Positions 5,984 through 11,028 of a DNA stretch of 11,028 bases are shown in pieces. A model generated the notes under the pieces. The model ran no database searches, had not been told where the DNA came from, and saw only the letters and a program-made list of their open reading frames with translations. Each line of letters starts with the position of its first letter. Position 1 is the first letter of the stretch. The DNA comes from JANLQX01 sp031368095 (GTDB lineage Bacteria; Actinomycetota; Acidimicrobiia; Acidimicrobiales; JANYDT01): contig JANLQX010000064.1 in NCBI GenBank assembly GCA_031368095.1, positions 1-11,028 on the forward strand, in the 5' to 3' direction. The position numbers and the translations under genes were made by a program.

Positions 5984-6533
5984 TGCACGAGGTTCCCCCA
6001 TATCCCGGGCGATCACCAGTAGAGCGATCCCCGTACAGACCGCCCTCGCTTCGGCGACTAGTGAAGCGCTCACCTAGCCACAGATTGCTTCTTGGCCGGA
6101 ACGGATCGGTGGGCACAGCGCGCAGGTCGACTTGGGCGGCATCGGCATCGTCGAGGACCGAAATCGTGATGGCGAGGTCGTTCTCTTGTCGAACGCGACC
6201 TGCCTCAAGCGAGCCACCTTCGTCGTTGCTGCGCACACCGTGAAGAGCCACGCTCGAAGTTCACGATCGCTGGCTCGCGCTTCGCTCGCCAGTTCCGGGT
6301 CGGAGAGTCGCTGTTCGACGATCGACCTGTCGGCCGGGAAGTCCATGCCGGATCAACGGAAACCCAGCGGTGCGCACTGCGTCGGCCATCAACGACGCCG
6401 ATGCCGCTTACGAAACTCGTGCCCGAAACAAGCCAGACGAGTGTGAGATCTCGCCACCTTTCGAGTCGCCCGGGCGGCGAGGTGAGCTCGATGCCGCGTG
6501 TAGCCGAGACCTGTCGGTTGCTGTCGACTGTGG
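5984..6533. other. 550-base stretch without a recognisable gene
   Basis: Between the Excalibur gene and the methyltransferase stop I see no recognisable protein. Several frames stay open on both strands (for example 6074-6346 minus and 6370-6540 plus) with some third-position G/C bias, but none gives a known domain or a convincing start signal, and the peptides look like out-of-frame products. The stretch holds repeat copy C (6094-6134) and an imperfect hairpin, CTGGC (6270-6274) with GCCAG (6288-6292) around a CGCG-rich centre. It may be decayed coding DNA. Confidence 0.5.
6094..6134 (+). repeat. Dispersed structured repeat, partial copy C
   Basis: GGCCG, then ATCGGTGG, CACAGCGCGCA and TCGACT, match the start of copy A on its minus strand at about 33 of 41 positions. 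The similarity stops before the 3' hairpin arm present in copies A and B, so this is a partial copy. The match continues weakly on the other side: GGCC followed by a degenerate match to GAGGCGATC, so the two loci may share more than the repeat itself. Confidence 0.45.
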
Positions 6534-7268
6534 CTACCTGACCTTCTGGAAGACGGCGACTTGGTTGGTGCTATCGGCGGTGAATGGCCTCTTCGTCCAG
6601 CCAGCCCAACGGTCAACGAGACGGAGTCCGGCGACTTGTCCCATGAGGTCGAGCTCTGAGGGCCAGATGTAGCGAAACGGTGCGGAGTCGCGCACCAGCA
6701 AACCGTCGACGGCCATCCAGTGATGCGAGGTCGTGATCTGCCCGACGAGGTCATCGATCGTCTCGATGCCGACGTGATCGTCGGACAAATCGAACACCCG
6801 CTTTTGTTCGCCAGCCGGGAACCTTCGCAACTGTGGGACCATCACCTCCACGACGAAATGACCGCCGGGGTCGAGGTGGCGCGCCGCGTTGGCGAACACC
6901 GCCACCTGTTCGGCTTGGGCGGTCACGTTCATGATTGTGTTCCACACGAGGTACACGAGCGAGAACGTCCCCGGCACGCCCGTGGTGGTCATGTCTCCGA
7001 CTACAACCGGGACCTGCTCGGCGCCCGGCTTCTTCATCATCTGATCCACCATCGGTTGGGATAGTTCGATGCCGACAACTTCGACGCCGCGAGCACTCAA
7101 CGGCAGAGCGATGCGACCGGTGCCGACGGCGAACTCCAAGGCGGGCCCACCATCGGCCAGTTCGAAGAGCACGTCGACGGCGGGACCGACGACGTGTGGC
7201 GCGAACATCGCCGCCGACGTCTCGTCGTAGACATCGGCCAGTTCTTGTTTCCAGGTGATTGACGCCAC
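6534..7268 (-). CDS. Class I SAM-dependent methyltransferase
   Basis: A 244-residue protein with the Rossmann-fold methyltransferase motifs. Motif I is LEFAVGTGRIALPLS (44-58), where the acidic Glu45 and the GTG turn hold S-adenosylmethionine. Motif II ends in VVGIELS (64-70), VPVVVGDMTT follows as the third strand, and LDPGGHFVVEV is the post-motif strand that precedes the C-terminal part. The conserved FAPHVVGPAVDVL before motif I and the C-terminal RYIWPSELDLM and FTADSTNQVAVF suggest one orthologous actinobacterial group of unknown substrate. The start is uncertain: GTG 7268 follows GGAAG by 9 bases and gives the family-like N-terminus (WKQELADVYDE), whereas ATG 7352 would add 28 unconvincing residues and come within a few bases of repeat copy B. 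It stands alone, with no neighbour to suggest the substrate. Confidence 0.85.
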   Translation of the reverse strand: MASITWKQELADVYDETSAAMFAPHVVGPAVDVLFELADGGPALEFAVGTGRIALPLSARGVEVVGIELSQPMVDQMMKKPGAEQVPVVVGDMTTTGVPGTFSLVYLVWNTIMNVTAQAEQVAVFANAARHLDPGGHFVVEVMVPQLRRFPAGEQKRVFDLSDDHVGIETIDDLVGQITTSHHWMAVDGLLVRDSAPFRYIWPSELDLMGQVAGLRLVDRWAGWTKRPFTADSTNQVAVFQKVR

Positions 7269-7360
7269 ATGCGAAGTCTTCCAGCCGTCGCCTCCGACCA
7301 CCGCGTCTTTCTCGCCAAGCCAACCGGCAGCTGGCGCGCACCTCAGTCCCACCCGCGCAC

Positions 7361-7452
7361 GTGGAGAGCCCGCGCGCGCACATCGGCCTTGATACCGCCG
7401 ATTTTGGTCGAATTCGGTCGATCTGCGCGGTGAAAGGGGCGATCTGCGCGCC
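7361..7452 (+). repeat. Dispersed structured repeat, copy B
   Basis: Same family as copy A but on the opposite strand, so the two form an inverted pair about 1.9 kb apart around the Excalibur and methyltransferase genes. The arms CGCGCACATCGGCC (7375-7388) and GGTCGATCTGCGCG (7416-7429) are complementary at 12 of 14 positions. They enclose a 27-base loop that contains a second imperfect dyad, CCGATTT (7398-7404) with AATTCGG (7411-7417). A second GATCTGCGCG follows at 7441-7450. No coding sense is seen. Confidence 0.6.
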
Positions 7453-7484
7453 CCCGGCGTTGACGTGCGCGGGCCGTTGCCCCG

Positions 7485-7643
7485 TCAGTCCGGGAAACTC
7501 ATCGATGCCTCGACGTCTGGACCACGCTCGATGATCGCCTCGCCCGGGTGCGCTTTCACTTCACCGGCCCTACCGTTGACGCCGACGCCACCACCGACAT
7601 CACCGAACTCGGTACAGCAGTGGCGATCGCGATTCCGATGTAG
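7485..7643 (+). pseudogene. Possible 3' remnant of an unidentified gene
   Basis: A frame ending at TAG 7641-7643 has about 45 codons with strongly G/C-biased third positions and a natural-looking sequence: CLDVWTTLDDRLARVRFHF, then TGPTVDADATTDITELGTAV and AIAIPM. Codon bias and composition resemble the C-terminal end of a real protein; the family is not recognised. There is no start codon with a ribosome binding site, and upstream it merges with repeat copy B, so it is probably a gene fragment. From 7644 to 7773 I see only the upstream region of the next gene. Confidence 0.3.
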
Positions 7644-7760
7644 GTGGGTGCTGGAGTACTGGCGCTCTGGAATGGGTCGACCATCACCCCTCCGAAGCCT
7701 CCAACCGTCGAACCGCCAGTCCACAAACCGCCTACACCAGCACCCGAGCTTGGGTCGAAG

Positions 7761-7766
7761 TAGCGT
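7761..7766 (+). promoter_or_regulatory. Putative -10 box for a leaderless SRPBCC transcript
   Basis: TAGCGT fits TANNNT and ends 7 bases before ATG 7774. No Shine-Dalgarno sequence and no clear -35 is seen. The arrangement mirrors that of the acyltransferase at 945. Confidence 0.3.
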
Positions 7767-7773
7767 CGGTTTC

Positions 7774-8217
7774 ATGGGTAAGCAACGTGTGGTTTCGCGC
7801 TCTCGGGTCGTTGGTGCGACACCGGCGGCAATCTTTGATCTCTTGGCCGACCCGTCGCAGCACCCGCTCATCGACGGGTCGGGGACGGTAAAGGCCTCTC
7901 GGAGCGAGCCGGGGGTCCGGCTCGCGATGGGGTCAACGTTCGGTATGAACATGAAACTCGGCGCCCCGTACAAGATCGAGAATACGGTTGTGGAGTTCGA
8001 AGAAAATCGGTTGCTGGCATGGCGCCATTTCGGCGGTCACCGCTGGCGCTATGAGCTCGAACCGGTCGACGGCGGCACGAAGGTCACGGAGAGCTTCGAC
8101 TGGTCCACGTCCAAGTCGCCGTTCATGCTGGAGCTGACGCAGAGCCCGAAACGCAATGCGAAAGCGATCGAAAAGACGCTCGACAGGCTTGTGGCTCGGT
8201 TCGCTCCGTCTGCGTGA
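7774..8217 (+). CDS. SRPBCC family protein (START/polyketide-cyclase-like)
   Basis: A 147-residue protein, a normal length for a single SRPBCC domain. It opens with the typical VVGATPAAIFDLLADPSQHP (12-31), in which the first strand leads into the helix pair. The central strands are IENTVVEFEENRLLAWRHFG and HRWRYELEPVDGGTKVTESFDW, and the long C-terminal helix is RNAKAIEKTLDRLVARF. The fold forms a pocket for hydrophobic ligands; the ligand is unknown. The stop TGA (8215-8217) overlaps the GTG start (8214-8216) of the acyl-CoA synthetase, so the two are probably translationally coupled and act on related substrates. ATG 7774 is chosen because the domain starts directly after it; the open frame upstream (from 7465) overlaps the repeat-flanking region and has no domain. 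Confidence 0.85.
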   Translation: MGKQRVVSRSRVVGATPAAIFDLLADPSQHPLIDGSGTVKASRSEPGVRLAMGSTFGMNMKLGAPYKIENTVVEFEENRLLAWRHFGGHRWRYELEPVDGGTKVTESFDWSTSKSPFMLELTQSPKRNAKAIEKTLDRLVARFAPSA

Positions 8218-9563
8218 GCGAGTTTCGGCGTGTCACGTCGGCGGCGTCAGAACGCGATCAGCGTCGGGCTGCCGGTGCTCTGCGCGCTGAAGGTCTGCGC
8301 GCTGGTGATCGCGTGGCGATCGTGGCCGGGAACTCGCCCGAGGTCATCGCCGTGGCTCTCGGGGCATTGCGGTCCGCCATCGTCCCGGTCATGGTCAACG
8401 ATGCCCTGACGTTGGACGAACGATCGGTGATACTCGACGACGCCGCGCCGTCGCTGGTTCTTGACGATGCTGGGGTGGCGTCGTTGGTTCGCGGTGGTGA
8501 CGAGGTGGAGCTCGCCCCGGCCCCGTTGGCCCGGCCGATGCACTACACGTCGGGAACGACGGGCCGTCCAAAGGGGGTGTGGTCAGGTCTCCTCGACGAC
8601 GATGGCGGCGCGGCTCTGTTGGGCGAGGAGCGGTCGTTGTGGGGCTTTGCCCAGTCCGACGTAAACCTCGTCTGTTCGCCGCTCTATCACTCGGCACCGC
8701 TTCGCTTTGCCGCCGGGACTCTGCTCGCCGGTGGCGATGTGGTCGTGCTTGACAAGTTCGCCCCGGCCCTCGCTCGTGCGGCGATTGCCGAACATGGTGT
8801 GTCCACGGCATTCATGGCGCCCGCCCATCTGCAGCGGTTGTTCGATGATGGTATGCGCGCCGATGAAGTGACGTCGTTCCGCCTGCTGGCCCATGCCGGC
8901 GCGCCGTGCCCCGAGACAGTGAAGCTCCGTGCTGTCGAGACGTTTCCGGCGAACACCGTGTGGGAGTTCTACGGCTCCACCGAAGGCCAGTTCACGGCGT
9001 GTTCAACGCAGGACTGGGAGCGTCGTCCGGGGTCCGTCGGACGAGCGCGGCCCGGTCGCTCGCTCTCGATCGACGGGGACACCGGGATGATCTGGTGTGG
9101 CGTACCTTCCTATGCGCGCTTTGTGTATTGGAGTGATGACGAAAAGACGCAGGCGGCCTGGCGCGCCGATGCGTTCAGTGTGTTCGATCTCGGACGGCTC
9201 GATGATGACGGGTACCTGTTTCTCGATGGTCGACGCGATGATTTGATCATCAGCGGGGGAGTGAACGTGTATCCCCTCGAAGTCGAGATCGCACTCGGCC
9301 GCTGTGACGGCATCAGCGAGGTCGCGGTGTTCGGTGTCGACGATGAACGTTGGGGCCAGCGGGTCTGCGCCGTTGTGGTCGGAACCGCAGGGGCGCAGAC
9401 GATCTCCGAGTTCGCCGCTTCGGTACTTGCGCCCTACAAGCGCCCGAAGACCGTGGTGTTCGTCGAGGAGATCCCCAAGACCCCAACGGGAAAAGTTCGC
9501 CGGTCGCGCTTGGCCGCCGACCTCGGTTTGTCAGGTGATGAGCGTAGCCAGCCGGGCGCGTAG
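8214..9563 (+). CDS. Acyl-CoA synthetase / AMP-dependent ligase (ANL superfamily), compact form
   Basis: A 449-residue ANL enzyme, which activates a carboxylic acid as acyl-AMP and transfers it to CoA. The ATP-binding P-loop is YTSGTTGRPKGV (111-122), followed by SPLYHSAP (155-162), the adenylate-binding YGSTEGQ (253-259), FDLGRLDDDGYLFLDGRRDD with its ribose-binding Asp, the hinge-region ISGGVNVYPLEVE, and PKTPTGKVRR with the catalytic lysine near 427. All core motifs are intact, but the protein is about 50-100 residues shorter than typical fatty-acyl-CoA ligases, mostly at the N-terminus, where the usual LTYAEL segment is lacking. The substrate cannot be told. GTG 8214 overlaps the SRPBCC stop codon (GTGA), which supports that start. 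The 3' end overlaps the inositol-monophosphatase-family gene by 33 bases, tail to tail. Confidence 0.92.
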   Translation: MSEFRRVTSAASERDQRRAAGALRAEGLRAGDRVAIVAGNSPEVIAVALGALRSAIVPVMVNDALTLDERSVILDDAAPSLVLDDAGVASLVRGGDEVELAPAPLARPMHYTSGTTGRPKGVWSGLLDDDGGAALLGEERSLWGFAQSDVNLVCSPLYHSAPLRFAAGTLLAGGDVVVLDKFAPALARAAIAEHGVSTAFMAPAHLQRLFDDGMRADEVTSFRLLAHAGAPCPETVKLRAVETFPANTVWEFYGSTEGQFTACSTQDWERRPGSVGRARPGRSLSIDGDTGMIWCGVPSYARFVYWSDDEKTQAAWRADAFSVFDLGRLDDDGYLFLDGRRDDLIISGGVNVYPLEVEIALGRCDGISEVAVFGVDDERWGQRVCAVVVGTAGAQTISEFAASVLAPYKRPKTVVFVEEIPKTPTGKVRRSRLAADLGLSGDERSQPGA

Positions 9564-10352
9564 GAGTGGATGGAGCGACGGCCCGGCGGCAACAACGAGG
9601 TGTTCCGACGGCTCGGCGTCGACGAGGCCGGTCGAGAGCCCGCCAGCTTCTCGCACGATGACGGAGCCGCCCGACAGATCCCAGGCGTGGCAGCCACGCT
9701 CGTAGTAGGCGTCAACGCGGCCGCAGGCGACGAAGCACAGGTCGAGCGCAGCGGAGCCGCCTCGCCGAAGGTCACGAATGCCCGGCAGGAGCGAATGGAC
9801 GATGCCGCCCTGCCATTCGCGGAGTGCGGCGTCGTAGCCGAATCCGGTGGCGACGAGAGCACCGCCCAACGTGTCGCACTTCGACACCGAAATGGGAACG
9901 CCGTTGCGCTGCGCGCCTCCACCTATGGTTCCCCAAAACGTCTCGTGCAACATCGGTGCCTCCACCACACCCACCGACGCGATCCCGTCAATTTCGATGC
10001 CGATCGATACGCTCCATTGAGGATGTCGATAGAGATAGTTCGTGGTTCCGTCGAGCGGATCGATCACCCATCGGACGCCCGACGTGCCGACGGTGTCGGT
10101 GCCCTCTTCCCCGAGGATTCCATCACCAGGACGCGCCGCGAGGATGCCGTCGACCAGCAGACGCTCGGCCCCCCGGTCCATCTCGCTGACCATGTCGGTG
10201 CCCGACGACTTGGTCTCCACGGCGACGCGCTGACGGTGGAGCCCGTCGAGCAGAAACTCCCCCGCCTCGGCCGCCAGCCGGCGCGCCAGGTTCAACAGTT
10301 CGTCGGTGATCACCACCACATTCTCCAACGTCATCGGGGACGCGTTCACCAC
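9531..10352 (-). CDS. Inositol monophosphatase family protein
   Basis: A 273-residue enzyme of the IMPase/FBPase-like metal-dependent phosphatase superfamily. Metal ligands are in place: GEEG (81-84, Glu82), VIDPLDGTTNY (96-106, Asp98 and Asp101) and HAWDLSGG (222-229, Asp225), followed by REAGG. The N-terminal KSSGTDMVSEMD (48-59) is the usual KxxxDxVTxxD segment. Members hydrolyse inositol 1-phosphate and sometimes histidinol phosphate, PAP or fructose bisphosphate; the sequence does not decide among them. In actinobacteria the inositol role would serve phosphatidylinositol or mycothiol synthesis. GTG 10352 is chosen because AGGAGAG (10364-10358) lies 5 bases upstream; GTG 10349 is the next codon. 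ATG 10334, 18 bases downstream, lies too far from the AGGAGAG. It diverges from the HtrA-like gene. Confidence 0.92.
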   Translation of the reverse strand: MVNASPMTLENVVVITDELLNLARRLAAEAGEFLLDGLHRQRVAVETKSSGTDMVSEMDRGAERLLVDGILAARPGDGILGEEGTDTVGTSGVRWVIDPLDGTTNYLYRHPQWSVSIGIEIDGIASVGVVEAPMLHETFWGTIGGGAQRNGVPISVSKCDTLGGALVATGFGYDAALREWQGGIVHSLLPGIRDLRRGGSAALDLCFVACGRVDAYYERGCHAWDLSGGSVIVREAGGLSTGLVDAEPSEHLVVAAGPSLHPLLRARLATLIT

Positions 10353-10357
10353 CGGAA

Positions 10358-10364
10358 CTCTCCT
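10358..10364 (-). promoter_or_regulatory. Shine-Dalgarno sequence setting the IMPase-family GTG start
   Basis: AGGAGAG on the minus strand ends 5 bases before GTG 10352 and 8 before GTG 10349, but 23 before ATG 10334. It therefore favours one of the tandem GTG codons over the ATG. Confidence 0.6.
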
Positions 10365-10429
10365 AGGGTGACTGGGTAAGCGGCATTCAGTAGCGGGAAC
10401 CAGCAGCGCACCGGCCGACGTCAGAAGCA

Positions 10430-10447
10430 GGGTGGGACATCCCACCC
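10430..10447. promoter_or_regulatory. Perfect 18-base dyad directly upstream of the HtrA-like ribosome binding site
   Basis: GGGTGGGACATCCCACCC has two perfect 8-base arms around CA. It is immediately followed by the Shine-Dalgarno GAGGAGGA (10448-10455). As DNA it could be an operator for a dimeric repressor. As RNA it could be a very stable GC hairpin that abuts the ribosome binding site and could affect translation. No regulator can be named. Confidence 0.5.
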
Positions 10448-10448
10448 G

Positions 10449-10454
10449 AGGAGG
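10449..10454 (+). promoter_or_regulatory. Shine-Dalgarno sequence of the HtrA-like gene
   Basis: A perfect AGGAGG lies 5 bases before ATG 10460 and fixes that start. Confidence 0.75.
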
Positions 10455-10459
10455 AAACT

Positions 10460-11028
10460 ATGTCGTCGCCCCAGGATTCGACTCCGCCCAAGCACGTAGG
10501 CCGGTCCGCAGCGATCGCCCTTGCCGTTGTTGCCCTTGTGGGTACTGCTGCCGGTGTCGGCTTCCTTGCCGGCCGCAACAAGAACAAAGCCACGCCAGCG
10601 GTCGCGGCGGCGACGACGATCAGCGCGACGAGCGAGAACGTCGATGGCACGGCGGCTGTGACCGACGTATCCGACACCGCGGTGGAGCCGACCCCTGGCG
10701 GAGGGTTCTCCATTGCCAAGATCCAGCGGTCCATGGTGCAGGTCCGCACCCAGGGGACGTATCGCGAGTTCGCCCAAAAGGCGACCACATCGCCCGGCGC
10801 CGGGTCCGGATTTCTCATCTCGACGGACGGGCTCGCCGTCACCAACAACCCCGTCGTCGCCGGCGCGGCGACCATCGACGTGTACATCGGCGGTGGGTCG
10901 AAGGCCTACCCCGCCAAAGTGCTTGGGCGCTCCGAATGCAGTGATCTCGCGCTGCTGAAGATCGAGGGCCAAAAGTTCTCGGCGCTCAAGTGGAGCAAGG
11001 CCGTGCCGACTCCCGGGGTCGACGTGTA
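10460..11028 (+). CDS. Membrane-anchored HtrA/DegP-like (S1C) protease homologue, 3' end outside window
   Basis: The first 189 codons are present; the frame is open to the window end. Residues 1-15 are cytoplasmic, 16-38 are a single transmembrane segment (SAAIALAVVALVGTAAGVGFLAG), followed by RNKNK and an Ala/Thr/Val-rich linker (44-82). The trypsin-like domain starts near 83: SMVQVRTQG, GAGSGFLISTDGLAVTNN (113-130), then PVVAGAATIDVYI and YPAKVLGRSECSDLALLKIEG (150-170). In HtrA proteases the TNN segment continues with the catalytic histidine (TNNHVV). Here residue 131 is proline (codon CCC, 10850-10852). Asp162 in SDLALLKIE matches the catalytic aspartate; the serine and any PDZ domain lie beyond the window. 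The protein probably faces the outside of the cell and may bind rather than cleave substrates. It diverges from the IMPase-family gene. Confidence 0.85.
   Translation, partial: MSSPQDSTPPKHVGRSAAIALAVVALVGTAAGVGFLAGRNKNKATPAVAAATTISATSENVDGTAAVTDVSDTAVEPTPGGGFSIAKIQRSMVQVRTQGTYREFAQKATTSPGAGSGFLISTDGLAVTNNPVVAGAATIDVYIGGGSKAYPAKVLGRSECSDLALLKIEGQKFSALKWSKAVPTPGVDV

Noticed and set aside
6074..6346. Minus-strand frame of 90 codons starting MDFPADRS
   Set aside because: No recognisable domain or ribosome binding site; it runs through repeat copy C, and competing frames on both strands have similar codon bias.
6389..6754. Minus-strand frame overlapping the methyltransferase 3' end
   Set aside because: It is a frame-shifted shadow of the methyltransferase with Ser/Arg-rich composition.
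5340..7460. CRISPR array or insertion sequence in the repeat-bearing region
   Set aside because: The repeats are too few, too diverged and irregularly spaced for CRISPR. No transposase frame or flanking target-site duplication was found.

Overview
The window is GC-rich DNA from what looks like a high-GC actinobacterium. Members of Acidimicrobiia are my best guess, from protein flavour rather than any marker gene. Supporting signs are strong G/C preference at third codon positions, GTG starts, and start codons 6-8 bases after TANNNT boxes (leaderless-style transcription). There are also actinobacterial-type acyltransferase, SRPBCC and short acyl-CoA synthetase proteins. No rRNA, tRNA, CRISPR array, transposase or phage gene was seen.

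Layout. 1-2411: the 3' end of an SRPBCC lipid-binding-fold gene meets, tail to tail, a TetR regulator. The regulator diverges from a PlsC-type acyltransferase, which is followed on the same strand by an ACT-domain protein. 2436-5297: glycerol kinase (glpK, minus) and a pyrophosphate-type phosphofructokinase (pfp, plus) diverge from a 159-base intergenic region with recognisable promoter elements. 5298-7773: a loose, gene-poor stretch. It holds three copies of a degenerate GCGCGCA-type repeat (two in inverted orientation, both foldable), a secreted one-domain Excalibur protein, a SAM-dependent methyltransferase and two probable gene remnants beside the repeats. 7774-9563: a small SRPBCC protein whose stop codon overlaps the GTG start of a compact acyl-CoA synthetase. 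9531-11028: an inositol-monophosphatase-family enzyme (minus) overlaps the synthetase tail to tail and diverges from a membrane-anchored HtrA-like protease cut by the window end.

How the genes fit together. The left part suggests regulated (TetR) phospholipid or acyl-chain remodelling. The centre pairs entry of glycerol into glycolysis (GlpK) with the PPi-dependent F6P/FBP step (Pfp), so glycerol carbon could go up or down the pathway. The SRPBCC/acyl-CoA synthetase pair suggests activation of a fatty or aromatic acid.

The main oddities are the HtrA-like protein with proline where the catalytic histidine is expected, a perfect 18-base dyad touching that gene's ribosome binding site, and the inverted, structure-conserving repeat pair around the central gene-poor region. 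I saw no convincing new multi-gene defence or mobile system.
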